The position numbers and the translations under genes are program-made. Source: Thuidium tamariscinum (lineage: Eukaryota; Streptophyta; Bryopsida; Hypnales; Thuidiaceae). Taken from it: a stretch of DNA of 64,000 nt. The notes under the pieces were generated by a model that saw only the letters and a list, made by a program, of their open reading frames with translations, was not told the origin of the DNA and did no database searches. The stretch spans positions 14,192,053 through 14,256,052 of the forward strand of contig OX344750.2 of the NCBI GenBank assembly GCA_947034885.2. Reading direction: 5' to 3'. Each line of letters opens with the position of its first letter. Within the stretch, counting starts at the first letter, position 1. Positions 1-12,349 of the stretch are shown in pieces.

Positions 1-199
1 ATTTAAGTGCAACAATGCTAATCTTGTGGTTGATGATATCATTCCTCCCTTTTGAATTGCTTTCAAAAGTTGGATACAAATGAATTTAATAATGTTCTTG
101 AAAGGCAAGGCCACCATCAAAACTCTCAAGTAGAGAAGTATACCAAAATGCATCTTGATGATTTATGTCTTTTCAAAGTACATTTGGTAGAAAGAATTA

Positions 200-1022
200 T
201 TAACCCCTAATTGCCTAGTGAACCATGTATGGTCAATTTGAATTTTTAGGCCCATTTCTATGTGGGTAGTTAAATTCTTTGGATTGCTTTAAGAAGATTT
301 GGATAGCTTTTAAGGATTGACTATTGAAAACTTTCATTATTCACTAAAAAGAAGTGCATATTTGATTGTTGAGAGGTCTTCAAAGGCATATATATATACT
401 ATAAGTGGAATGTTAAGCTTGCCAATTTTACTCCATTTCTTGGTTTTATCCAAAGCTTAGCAATTTCACCTGATTTGAGATCTAAAAAATTGTACTTATT
501 CATTTGCTTTGAAAATGGTCCCAATGAAAAGTATAAAGTCTCTTCATGAATTTCACCACTGAAAAGTTCAACATGCAAGTGTTGATTTGAAGCTATTTGC
601 AAATTCTACTTATAAGTAGATTGCATTTCAACAATTGCAAGGTGGATTGTATATTGAGCTTGATGTTTTTTCATGTGAAATTAAGTTTTTTGGAAGTGCA
701 TTCTAGTTTACTAACACTCATTGTAGATGTTCATATTACCTTGAATCTCAAAAACTTTTAAATGTAAAAATCTACATCATTGTGGGCAAAAACAACATAC
801 TAAAAAATTAAAAATATGTACATTTTTCTTGATATAATCTTGCAACTCATTTGAAATTTTGCACTCAAAGTTGGTGTGTATACCAATAAACAAGCTTAAT
901 AAACATCCATATGGTTAGACTTGGAAAAAATCACCATGTACTTCATTCGAGATAACTACAAGTCAACACTCTTTTTTCTTAGTCAAAACACACTTGGAAA
1001 GACTTGGGCATTTAGGAGTTAA
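200..1022. mobile_element. TTAA-flanked (piggyBac-like) element, degenerate
   Basis: The left end is TTAACCCCTAATTGCC and the right end inverted is TTAACTCCTAAATGCC, so 13 of 16 terminal bases match. The TTAA copies lie at 200-203 and 1019-1022. The interior is AT-rich without coding sequence, so it is non-autonomous and old. Confidence 0.6.
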
Positions 1023-1607
1023 AGATCTCTCTAAGTAAGAAGATATGGGTTTTTTTGTTGACATACTCAAGATGTTTATGCTCTAAGTTGCAAAGCACAA
1101 TGAAGAGATGTATCCTCCAATCTCATGAGTGTCTTTGTAGATATATTTATTTGGTTATTGAGATTGTGTGTTATTATTGCTAGGCTATTTGTTTGGTTAT
1201 TGTTTTTTTGTTGTTATTGGAACTAGAAAGTGCAAATTCTACAATATAGAAATTGTGATCTAGAACTCTATAATTTTTCTTGTTCACTATTTTTAGTTAT
1301 CATGAAGACTACATTTATTCTAAAGATAGATAGATATTTTATAGATTTGATTTGTTATTTAGATATGAAGTCTTATTGTTGATGTAGGAATGCAAATATG
1401 TAATTGGAAGAACTATATGAGCTAATAAGGAGCAATGTCATGTCAAAACTTTGACAAAAGCAACCTTTTAATTCTATATCCAAACAAGCTTTTGCTATTA
1501 TGATGACAAGCTAGCTATGATAAAGTAGTGATGCAAGTTGTTAGTGCATGTAATTATGTAGGAAGAGACTTTAAAGAGCAATGTCTTGATTTGTAGCAAA
1601 GAAAAAA
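1023..1607. other. No feature recognised
   Basis: This is AT-rich DNA between the first TTAA element and the CACTA element, with no open frame, repeat ends or RNA gene. Confidence 0.5.
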
Positions 1608-1610
1608 AAT

Positions 1611-4600
1611 CACTACAAAAAATAGGGGTATAAATGACTATAGAGGGATGACTCAAAAATGACTAAATGTTTGGTTTGACTAAACAATGACTGGTACCTC
1701 TATAATTGCAACAACCCAGCTGAATTTGCACAGTCCTAGTCATTTTTCAGTCATAAGTGCGACTGGCAAATGAAGACATGACAAACTGCAAAATCCATCT
1801 ACATTTTTTCATTTAGATTGTCATTAGTAAGAGCACAAAAGGAAAAGGAAAATGAACGTGGATGCTAAAGTCATTAATGAGTATAACATAGTCATTGATT
1901 GTAACTTAATTTCACTACTTTACGACTCGAAAATGACTAAACAGTTACAAAAAAGCAATACTTCCATATTTTAAACCAAGGACGGGCAAGGCAACTTGCT
2001 GATGTGGATGGGAATTGTTCTAGGACTACTAGAATGCGACTGTGCTTTACTACTGTGTGACTCTAAAATGACTACAAGGTCTTTTGTAGGGCCATGTTGC
2101 AATTTTTTGCTCTAAAGATGGGCATGATATAGAAAAACAATTATTCCCAAATTATTGGGATGCAACCCTAGGATATTCACTTAGAATATTTATAATAAGT
2201 CATGTGCAATCAAATGTTAAAACCCCTTCTTTGTGTGTAAAAATTCAAATTAATTCAAATTAAAAAAAATTAATAGATTTTCCTACTTTGAAAGTTTATG
2301 TTTTAAATTTTTGGTATTTTTATTTATCAAATATAATTGATTACAAATTTTGAAGTAAAAAAATACATGTAGGGTTGAAAATAATTTCACACCCCTATTT
2401 TATACAAGAAAAAATGGTCTAAATTTTTTTTTAATTCTAAAAATAACTCTTTATTGAAAGTTCATTTTTCTTGATTATTGATGCAATGGTCATCTAAATG
2501 AATCCTCAAGAAATATTTGAGTTGTTAATTGTGCCATTTTAGTTAATTTCTCAATTTATTCTAGAAATCATTTCATACATTATTTGAGTTGGAAATTTTT
2601 TGGCAATAGAAATCTATAGTCATTATTGGACAAAGCTCAAAATTATAGGTTGAAATTATAATTTATTAAAAATATATATATTCAAAGAGTCAAAAAATGA
2701 CTTGTTCGTACATGATTTATAATAGATACACTAAGTGAGCTTCTCAAGGGTGCAATTGTACTTCACTACTATGCAACTTAAAAATTACTACAAAGTCTTT
2801 TGTAAGGCCATGCTAAAAAATTTTGTTCTTAAGATGGAAAAGCACTATAAGAAAATGGGGGTATAAATGACTTGTTCACAATGACTGCACCAACAACAAT
2901 GATTGCAAAATAGTCATTTTGCAGTCATTGTTGTCGATATAGTCATTGTGGACAAGTCATTTAATTTATACCCCCATTTTCTTTTAGTAAAGACAATATG
3001 CTAACATAGACAACAATCATTCTCAAATTATTAGAATGCTACTATACTCATCTGATTTATGATTTTTTAACACTCATATCCTAATATCTTTCTTGAATTA
3101 ATAAGTTTTCTTTTAGTCTTTCCAATATTTCTACTCCTTGTTATCTTCTTCATTTTCTTTTAAGAAAAAATTTCAATAGAATACTTTTGTCTTTTTTTTG
3201 GAAGTGATGCATTGCAAGTGGCGTTTGTCTTTGTTAGCATTAAAAAAAATTCTCCCTTAGGATCCATTTGTATGATTTGTTTAAACTCCTATCTATATGC
3301 CATTATGCCAATAATGACTTTTGAAAATTTGTGCCATTGTCAATGAACTACTTTTGAACACTTCATATGCTTTACATTTGAATTACTAAATGTCCCAATA
3401 AACATACAATAAGGTATTTAGATGAATCCAATGACGTTTGTTAAGTTTTATTTTTTCCTTGTACAAATACCACCACTACTATTTTAGTTTTACTACAAAA
3501 TGACTTGTTGTAACTACCAAATGACTACTCAAAACTTTTGAACTACTACACAGCTACTCTATTACTTTGGTGCCTTGTGCGCTATGATTCATTGTATTAT
3601 TTGCAAAAATCTTGTATAGTTATTGTCACACTTTCTTTGTATAAAGTAAAGAGATTTACGGATAGCTACATTCATCTTTGTTTGAAGAAAGTTGAATTAT
3701 AGATGCTTGAGCTTAGTAATCTTCCTATGCCAATCCTTTCCAAACCTTTTAACAAATTTAATTATAACTTTTGATTAGAGGCTTAAAATCTAAAACAAAT
3801 TTTTGGAGATAAAAGTGAGATTGATTCCCCAACTTTAATTAGTTCAAAGTTTTTTGAAAAAAGTTAGTCTATTATGCCTCAATGAGGTTAAAAATATGAC
3901 TTGTAATGCAATTCCTGCGTTTTACATATCCCACAAGCTTTGTCTTGCCTACTACTATCCTTCCTCTATAAAAGGCTTGTCATTTCATCTATTCATATCC
4001 ACATACTAAGTGGATTTTGAAATAATGTATGACATATAGTGTATAGTGTATTGTATATGATATATTATATATGGTGTATTGTATATGTTGTATGTTGTAT
4101 GGTATATTGCATGTGTATAGCATATGGTGTATTATTGTGGAACTTTGAATATATTCATATGTGATTGTAGAATGATTGCTTCAGAGAAGGAAAAGATCAC
4201 CAGACTATGACTCACCCTAAATCAAAAATGTTTCAGAAATGACTAAGATGCAACTTCAAAACCCCCTTACAATTAAGTGCCACATGTCAAAGACCCCGCC
4301 CTTGAACGCAACTATCTCATGACTAGAATATGACTTTATTTTTTACAAACATCATTGTCCACGTTAGCATCAATCAGATTATCTTATAACTGAACAATGA
4401 CTGCACAATTAATTGACATGGACTGATATGTCACCAAAACTTCACTATGCTGCAACTAAGAAATGATTTATAAATTAACCTACATGGCGGTCAAGTAGGT
4501 GAAATTCCCAATAAAATGGTTAGTTGCCTGCCCTTTCCACAAAATTTTCAAGTGAAATTTCGTTGTCCGTTAGACAAACTCATCTATTAGTCATCCAATT

Positions 4601-4753
4601 TCCAAATGGATGGTGATAATACATGTGCAATCATTTAAAGAATGATTTTTCCACAATGAATGTAGGGCCAAAAGTAATTTTTTAGTCATTTCGGTCTAAA
4701 ATGACTCATTTATAGTCATTTTTGCAGTAATTTATATCCCTTTTTCTGTAGTG
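1611..4753. mobile_element. Non-autonomous CACTA (En/Spm-type) transposon, 3.1 kb
   Basis: The ends are CACTACAAAAAATAGGGGTA and, inverted, CACTACAGAAAAAGGGATA, followed on both sides by TAAAT-ACT. The element is flanked by a perfect 3-bp duplication AAT (1608-1610 and 4754-4756), as CACTA elements produce. Both subterminal regions are crowded with ATGACT/AGTCAT motifs in both orientations, the arrangement of transposase-binding repeats. No transposase frame remains. The interior holds a diverged direct duplication (about 2036-2175 and 2750-3050), a TGTATA-rich stretch (4022-4138) and an inserted CACTA MITE (2843-2989). Confidence 0.88.
2843..2989. mobile_element. CACTA-derived foldback MITE nested in the 3.1-kb CACTA element
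   Basis: This is a 147-bp near-palindrome with left end CACTATAAGAAAATGGGGGT; the right end inverted is TACTAAAAGAAAATGGGGGT. The arms run on through AAATGACTTG and the AATGACT repeats to the centre. It is flanked by AAG on both sides (2840-2842 and 2990-2992). The homologous segment at about 2110-2160 lacks it, serving as an empty site. Confidence 0.85.
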
Positions 4754-4756
4754 AAT

Positions 4757-5725
4757 GTTGGTTCTTAAACAAATTTCAATAAACTTTCATCGATTTATGA
4801 TAGTTTCAATAAATTATTTATTTATTATTGAATAATAAAAAATTTAGTCAAAAGTGGCTCATAGTTTGAAAACTATATTGAGTTATACAAACATATGTAT
4901 GGGAGTCAATTTTGAAATGAATCTTTTTTCTTGGGATTCATTTTAGTTGTTGATTTAAATATAATGTATATCTTATTGAGTGCAAAGTGATTTGATTTGA
5001 CTTTTCTTTCCAATTCATTTTATGCCTTAAATGAAGTAGAAACTTAAAATTATTGTTTGATGAACATTTCATGGCAAACAACTTGTGAAAGCTTGTCCAA
5101 TTCATTATCCACATATTAAGTCTTTATTTTGCATCAATAGTCTTTTCATTCCATAAAACTTATTCTCATCATATTTCTACCTTAGAAGCTCGCTTTGAAG
5201 TTACAAGTGAGGCATTTTAATTGGGAGTGATTTAACAAGAGTGTCTCATTGGTTGAAAAACTATAAGTGATATTACAAAGCATATTTTGTTTAAGCTATA
5301 CTTGCTCTAAGTTTTCAAATAAAACTAACAACAATAGCATCATCCATATGCAAGAGAAATATAAACTTTGGAAGAAGAGATGTGTGCTACCAATTTTAGG
5401 GATGCTAATTCCTATGGAAAGTGTAGTTTAAAGGAGATTGATTTGATTAGCAAAGTAATGCAACAATTAATATTTGGAAAGGCAACCTCATTCTCAAAGG
5501 TGCAAGAAGATAAAGTATGATGTAGATATTATGAGATCAAAATTGGTAAATAAATGAATTGCTGAAAATTACACCTTGAAGATATTGGCTAGGAATGACA
5601 CTCGACCATTTATACTATTGAAGTAATTTCTTAGTCCTTCAAAAGATCCATTGATTACAACGATTTTTATTCTAATGATTATAATTTTTTTAGTTTTGTG
5701 AATATCTTGGATTTGTAGCCTAGCT
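4757..5725. other. No feature recognised
   Basis: AT-rich sequence between the CACTA element and the Mutator-like element. Short protein-like scraps could be read but none can be supported. Confidence 0.45.
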
Positions 5726-5735
5726 CCATGAAATG

Positions 5736-6649
5736 CGGGGATGCTATTTTGTGAGCCTATGAGCCTGTGAGCTTGTGAGTCTAGAATTCTTGGTGAAATT
5801 TTTAGTGATTTTTAGGGCATGGACCTACTACTGTACTTTAAGAATTTTGGATTTTTATATCTAGTATCCCCCTCATGGGATTTGAAATTTGTAACTTTCA
5901 AAACTCTTATTTTCAAAAAAAAAAATTCGATTTTTTTCAAATTTTTTTTCAGTCATTTTTTAATTAAAATTTGTTTTTTGCAACTCCATCACCCTCCAAA
6001 ATCCTGCTTGATATTGAAAGGGGTTTGGAGGTAGAGGGCTTCGGAGCTCTCAAAACTTTTTTTTTCATTTTCTTCCAACTTTTTTTTCTTTTTTTCCAAC
6101 TATGTTACTAGTTCATTTCTTTTGCGACATTTCACCCTTGAAAACCTTCTCTCGATACCGAGAGATCAATTTCAGGGTGATAAAGTCAAAAAAAAAAAAA
6201 AAAAAAGTTTTTTTTTTTTTCCACGACTCCATCACCTTAGAAAACCTTCTCTTGGTACCAAGAGATCAATTTCAGGGTGATAAAGTCGGAAAAAAAAAAC
6301 TTTTTTTTTTCACGACTCCATCACCCTAGAAAACTTCTTGTTCGATTCTGGATTTTGAACTTCAAAAAAAATTCAAAAATTCAAAATTTTTTTTGGAAGG
6401 TATTGAGAGGTCCTTTGGAGATAGTAGGGTTTGAAATTTTAAAATACATTAACCACATTTCCACGGTCATAGGTCCACGGTCATGAAGCTAAAATTTTAC
6501 TATATATAGATTTTTTTTAAATGACTTCACTTTTTTTTTCTCTTCGCTTAAAAAGTTCACAGTTTTTTTTGGTTAATTCTCTGGGGTCACGAAACCTACG
6601 CTCACAGCTTGCAAGCTCATGCTTTTAGGCTCACAAACTAGCGTCGTTG
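5736..6649. mobile_element. Mutator-like TIR element with 10-bp target duplication
   Basis: CCATGAAATG stands on both sides (5726-5735 and 6650-6659), the 9-11 bp size made by Mutator-type transposases. The termini share GCTATTTTGTGAGCCTA and, inverted, GCTAGTTTGTGAGCCTA a few bases in. There is no transposase frame. The interior carries about 105-bp tandem units (6125-6345) around GAGATCAATTTCAGGGTGAT with long A and T tracts. Confidence 0.82.
6125..6345. repeat. Tandem about 105-bp units inside the Mutator-like element
   Basis: Two full units and a partial third repeat GAAAACCTTCTCT, AGAGATCAATTTCAGGGTGA and TAAAGTC, followed by A(10-19)-G/C-T(10-13) tracts and CCACGACTCCATCACC. The A/T tracts differ in length between units. 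Confidence 0.8.
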
Positions 6650-6791
6650 CCATGAAATGTAATGATTAATATGTAGTTTCTTTGTTCTCTTTTTAATAGA
6701 CAATGACTGAGATTTTAGAAGATCTAGTAAATTTGAATGATGTCTAAATATTCTTGGCTACATTGTAGTTGATAAGGTGAATTGGAAAATT

Positions 6792-7390
6792 CATTAAGGT
6801 AGGTACACCCAAAATGGCTCCTGACCTTAAAGCGCTCTGTACAACGTGCATAGATTTTCAAAATCAGTCATGTACCCAGACTGTAGATGGCGCTTTCAGA
6901 AACACACTTTGACTGTTAATAACTTTTGCATGCGATATCCAAATCCACTGTTCTTTGGTGCGTTGGAACATGCTTTCACTCACCAACAAGATTGTAAAAA
7001 AATTTGAACAACATAATAACAGGAACTAGGCACAGTAGAGAAACTGGCGCTTTTGGGTGTACCTACCTTAGATGAAATTTGAAGGCAAAAAGAGATTGTT
7101 ACACGGTTGTTCTCCTAGCAATTCCCTATGCTATCCCAAAACAGCAAACTAACCTTGACAACCCGACTTTCTGAATTCTCAAAAAAATTAATTTAATTGT
7201 TTTTTTCAAAAATTGAAAAAACTATTAAGAAATTGAAAATTTAATGAAAAAAAATATTTAAGAGAATTTAAAAATAATAAAATTAATAAAATTAACATCT
7301 GACATGGTCCACGTAAGACTACGGATGTGATACTACTCCCAAAGTTTCCATAGTCTAGGAACTTGAAGTTTCTTCATGCCTTCAAATAAT
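6792..7390. mobile_element. D-family element interrupted by an A element
   Basis: If the A element (6797-7068) and one TA are removed, the left side reads CATTAGATGAAATTTGAAGGC minus the break, which is the D terminus. The following GGTTGTTCTCCTAGCAATT resembles D copies at 32056 and 60010. The right end is uncertain. Confidence 0.55.
6795..7070. mobile_element. A-family TA element, copy 1 (276 bp)
   Basis: The ends TAAGGTAGGTACACCC and GGGTGTACCTACCTTA are perfect 16-base inverted repeats. TA at both edges is a target duplication, as shown by the D terminus it interrupts (CAT-TA-GATG). The orientation is opposite to the other three copies. It is noncoding and holds several GCGC sites. Confidence 0.9.
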
Positions 7391-9376
7391 ATTTAGGATC
7401 CTATAATGATATTATTATAATGAATCCTAACAATCATATTATTATATTCATGCGGATGCTTAATTGTTGTATGTCCAAGTATTGTACATAATTATGTGTT
7501 TGACGTGCAATGGATAGTAAATAAATCAAGTCCTTCAATTAGTTACTTTGCTTGTCCAAAGGAATGAAGCTTGATCATTGACTAATAATGAACAAATCCT
7601 TAAGAAGTTGAACTTGCCAAAGTGGTGACTCACAATGTTGTATCATATAGCCTACATAAATTCATAAAAGAAATAACAAAGGTTTGCTAGAGCTGAAGTT
7701 TTGAAGAGGATAAGATTCAGGAAAGTTCCTACACCACACATTGGATTGGAAGGGAAGTACATGCTTATCTATGTTTAATAATAAAAGTCTAATTGCTATG
7801 AAAGAATTATAGGTCAATTTGATAGAAACTTAGATTTTGATAGTTTTATAAGTTAAATTATTATAGTTTGGGAAGAGTCATGAGTAAGTACAATTGATGT
7901 TTATTTCATTCAATATTGTATTATTGTGCTTTAACATTTGGAAATAAACTCATTCAAGGAAAATAATTAAAATTCAAATATTTTAAAATATACCAAATGA
8001 ATTATAATTTTATTCAAAAGATATAAGGTAGTGGTAGTAAATGATAGTGTATCCAAAGTTCTAAAGAAACTTTTATAGTTGGAACACCTTTAAGATTTTT
8101 CTAAAATTACTTTCAAGTCAAAGTACTAGTACTATGATGAAAGCTAAATTCTAAATGATGCATATAAAAATGATAATTTTCAAAGGTGAAAAGTATTCCA
8201 TAAATTTTCTACATTAGTCATTAGATGTTCATATTCTAAATGTTTGGGTTTAAGGTTCAAAGAAAATTTATGTTTAACAATTTAGTAGCATGTCATTTGT
8301 GAATAGATAAAAGAATACTAATCCAAATATAGTTTAGAATGATTAAATAATGAAGTAGAAAAATGAAATTTTTTTAATTATAATGAAATCCTTGCAAAGG
8401 CAAAATAATATTTTCACACATTGAAAATGTATATTACTTTTCTTCATACAATTGAATTAGTTACATGCAGAAAATAAATGAGTGTGAAGTAATTTATCTA
8501 TAATATACTACATCTACTTAAAATAAAGCTTCACTTGTATAAAATTTGCAATCAAAGAATATATGTAATCCCTAAAGTGACAACTTTATATTTATTGATT
8601 TAAAAATGAAGAATAATTGCTTTCTAAAAAGAATCCTTAATATTGTAGTAAAAAAATAAAGCCTACGTTTTCAATATAAATTCTAAACCAAAGCCAAAGA
8701 GAACTAGTACAAAAATATTTTCAAACAAACTTTTGTTTAGATAGTGTCACCTACTTCAATTTTGAACACGCCAATCAAATCCTCCAAGATAAATGTTTGA
8801 AACTGCCAAATTCACTCAAGTAATTTTCAATGGATAGATAGTTATCTTATTCAGAGTTCATATAACAAAGGAAGGTAGTAGCAATTATAGATTGGGCTTA
8901 TTAGCTTCCTGTCATTATGAACAAGCCTATACGGTAATCAAATCAATTTACGGTAAACACGAGGCCTCAAGCACTAGGCAATTGTAATTTATAAATCAAA
9001 TTGAATTACAATCCGCTTTATGCTACGTACTCAATGTGAGTAGGATCCTTGTCTAACCACTCTTTATTTACAATCATCATATGTGTTATACACCTCAAAA
9101 CACTATCAATTAATTAAAAAAACTTTTGCAATTGCATGTATTTATCAAACCTATCAAAAGTTGTATCATTAGAATTCATCTCCATTTTTACTTCATTACA
9201 TCCATGAAATACATAAACAATAGAATAAATTGTATATGGTTCTAAATAATAGAAAATTTCTTTTTTACTTTGTTTTAGCTATAGCAATGGCACAAGTCAA
9301 ACTAGTACATCTAGAAAAAGGCTCGGTTTCAAGACTACATTACACACCAAACATTCACATCCTTGACATTTTTTAT
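7391..9376. other. No feature recognised
   Basis: Very AT-rich. The 67-codon frame starting at 9230 overlaps the 15-bp repeats and has no domain. Confidence 0.45.
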
Positions 9377-9421
9377 TGCAAATTTTCCCACTGCAAATTT
9401 TCCCACGAAGGATTTTCCCAC
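9377..9421. repeat. Three 15-bp tandem repeats
   Basis: TGCAAATTTTCCCAC occurs twice, followed by GAAGGATTTTCCCAC and then another GAAGG. Confidence 0.8.
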
Positions 9422-9904
9422 GAAGGCTTGTGATTGAAGGCTTTCTGTAACATTGTACTAAAACTTCTTATGCAAAGTGGTATTTTTGTTGCAAGATGAC
9501 CTAAGGGGAAAATGGATTTTTCTTAGCTATTCAAGGTAGTGTGCATTAGTCATAAACCTACATTTGTTAAAGTTAGTCCTTTCCAAATTCCAATAATAGG
9601 TAAATCCATTTTTTTATCCTCAGGCTTATTGTTCTACTATAACATCCAATAACCAATTTTCTATTAAAACAAAGGTATTCCTTAAAATTGTAGAATTCAA
9701 TCAAAAAATATCCATACACTTATTTTCTCCACAATATTTCCTATAGTAGAAATGGCCCATTCATGACATTGAAGACAACAAATCTGTAAAGTTTTTGTAA
9801 AATATGGACACAAAACATTCAAAATAACTCTTCTCAAATCAAATAATTATAAAAGCATTAATACCATAGACCTAAGCTTGCGCTACCTTTAAGAAGTTTT
9901 GCAA

Positions 9905-10100
9905 CACTACCAAAAACTCATGTTTTAGGTGATGAATTTTAGATGATATTCAATGTAACAACACGTGTTTTTATACCACCAATGATGTCCACCATAGCAT
10001 CTTGATGTTATGGCGAACATAATTGTTGACATAAAAACACAAGTTGCTATATTATATGTCATTTAAAATCCGTCATCTAAAATATGAGTTTCTTATAGTG
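9905..10100. mobile_element. CACTA-derived foldback MITE
   Basis: The left end CACTACCAAAAACTCAT and inverted right end CACTATAAGAAACTCAT begin a long imperfect hairpin (TTTTAGGTGATG/CATCTAAAA and ACACGTGTTTTTAT/ATAAAAACACAAGT). The 3-bp duplication CAA is perfect (9902-9904 and 10101-10103). Confidence 0.85.
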
Positions 10101-10151
10101 CAACCTAATCAAATCACTATGCATTGCATTGGTCATGACTCCTTGTGATAG

Positions 10152-11065
10152 CATTAGAGGATTTTTGAGCTCTCAAGAGGTCCTTTAAGAGAGGTGGTTG
10201 GAAGGGTACTTTTGTATTTAAATGTCGTCCTTGAAAAAGACTATTCCCCTATATCCACTCACTAAAAAAATTAAAAAAATATTGATGTACTTTACAGGAG
10301 AACAACTCCCATTGGATGGATCACGGAGACCATAATGAAGCTCTGTCAAAAATATATTCTTTAAAATTTTGAAGTTTATCATTTAAAATTTCCTCATTAT
10401 GATATGAAGATACACATGAGTACTTTACAACTAAAGGTTTAACATTATGACTGTTCAATACTCCTAGTAAATCCTGAAGTTACATTTACTAGCTAGATTA
10501 ATTGAAATCAATGCATAGTCTATTCAGATCGGGTGCCTGTTCTTCCAAAATTTGTGTGAGAAATACATCTGCAATCTTGTTCTATGACTCAAGAATCTTG
10601 TATTTGGATGCTAGAGTATATTGATTTGTATGTTGTTGTACAACCGGTCACAAAGTTTAGTTTTGAATCAAAATTCTAGTATGTAGCCTCAATTAGATTA
10701 CTAGTAACCTTTTGCAGTTCTAACCAAGAAAGAAAGACTCTTGAGCAAATATTTGCTAGCATGACACCAGCGAATACGTGTACTTATCTTGCCAACATAC
10801 TTCTAGTATTGAGCCTTTGTACCTTGCTTAGCAGCATACCACTCCAATAGTGAATTGACAACCATCAATATAATATTGTTCTTTTCAAATTTAATATTTG
10901 AAAATAATACCTTATTTTTTTGTCATTTATTGTAGTCCTTACTTGTACTTCACACAAGATAGCAACAAGCAAGTAGGTACTTGAACTACTAGTTTTACTC
11001 TTCATTAAATAGGGGTGCATGTCAATCTTCGAGGGCCTTCTATGGAGCTCAAAAATCCTCTAATG
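10152..11065. mobile_element. D-family element, 914 bp, inserted in a Myb domain
   Basis: CATTAGAGGATTTTTGAGCT is exactly inverted at the right end (11046-11065), and the arms continue imperfectly through AGAGGTCC. The right end falls in the codons of the third Myb helix of the adjacent pseudogene. No target duplication can be seen. The interior is noncoding. Confidence 0.78.
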
Positions 11066-12090
11066 GTCCACCATATATCTTTGATACTGACCTTCGTGCA
11101 TCCTTGAAGTACCTTGGCATATTGCATAAGGATTGGTTTTCAATACATTCCATGTATTTTGATTCCCTCCATAATAGCTCCATCCTCCTTGTTACTAAAC
11201 TTTCCTATGCCACTCCTTTGAACTACACTCTTGGCCATTGCAGGTCCTTTGGATTTCCATTGCCAGTCTCTTAGTTTACAGCGACTCAAGTGATGATCAT
11301 TCAAGACTGAAGTATCTTCATCCATAGAATCCAAGTCAAGAAGGCATTTTTGAAGATTCAATAGTTTTAATGTCAATTTCACAAATCTTGTACGTCAATC
11401 CAATATGGATTGGGAGGAAAAGTTTCATGTCAATTTCATTAAAGATTGGACATACTACAAGAGTTTTTATCCTAGAGTGGGAACTCTTCATGCACTTAGG
11501 AGTTCCGAATGTGATCAAAGTGCATTATTTTGATCTTCCATTTGATGTTGTAATGAGACATTGTCAGCTTCCATTAGTTAAAAAGTTTCTTCCAACTTTG
11601 TGATTCACAGCTTGTACTCACCAAAAGCATGTGCCATGGTAAATGATGCTTGTTTCCTTTGAGATTTGACATCTATAGAAATTAGGTTCAAGGTCGTCAT
11701 TCCAAATAGGGGCAACATGGATTTTGTGAACTTCAACTATGGAATGCATATCACTTTATTCTGTTTATCGCTATCTTTTTGTCCTTTCAAACTCTCAAGA
11801 TTACCCTTCAATGTAGCAATCAACTATTGGAGTGCCTTACTCTCTAAGGAGAGTAATTGGAAACTCGGATCCTATCCAAGTGTTGAAAATTCTTAGGAGC
11901 ACTATCAACAAGAGAGCCGTCAAAACTATCGAGATAATGAAGGTTGGTCAAAAGAACATCTGTTCAACAATTATTGCTCTTGTTAATGTTATTTATCTCT
12001 TTTAGGTATTGCATTTGATTTAAGCGATAGACAAAATGCATAATCTTTTGTTGAAGTACCTCAATATATTACTTACAGGAACTTCAGCTA
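11066..12090 (-). pseudogene. Coiled-coil plus Myb/SANT protein, decayed
   Basis: On the minus strand a run of about 75 codons with one stop begins near 12070 (YIEVLQQKIMHFVYRLNQ, later LVDSAPKNFQHLDRIRV). It shifts frame near 11855 and continues as heptad-like coiled coil (LLSLESKALQ, LKGNLESLKGQKDSDKQNK, LMEADNVSLQHQMEDQNN). It ends in a Myb/SANT domain at about 11200-11066: GKFSNKEDGAIMEGIKIHG, then KPILMQYAKVLQG and VSIKDIWW. The last block resembles the VDLKDKWRN helix of telobox-type Myb domains. A Trp codon between HGMY and KPIL is now TGA. The frame stops at 11065, the exact end of a D-family element (10152-11065), so the third Myb helix was cut by that insertion. Many stops and at least one frameshift show it is dead. 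Whether the parent was a host transcription factor or a transposon-encoded Myb-like protein (as in Harbinger elements) is open. Confidence 0.6.
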
Positions 12091-12349
12091 CCATGTGCAT
12101 AAGCAAGTATTCCCAAACCTAAACATGAATAAATGTCCCCCTAAGATTTCATGTCCATTAGAACCTAGATTTTTGTTGGATGTTATGTTGCAATTGAAAG
12201 GAAGGACTTTAAAACGAAGGACTTCAAAGACAATAGAAGTTGCAATATTTTGGAGCAAATCTATATGAAACACTATTAAGACAACATCCAAGAGAGATAT
12301 GGTGCAGAATTAGTAAGGATTACATCTTGGTGCATCAGAATTATCTGAC

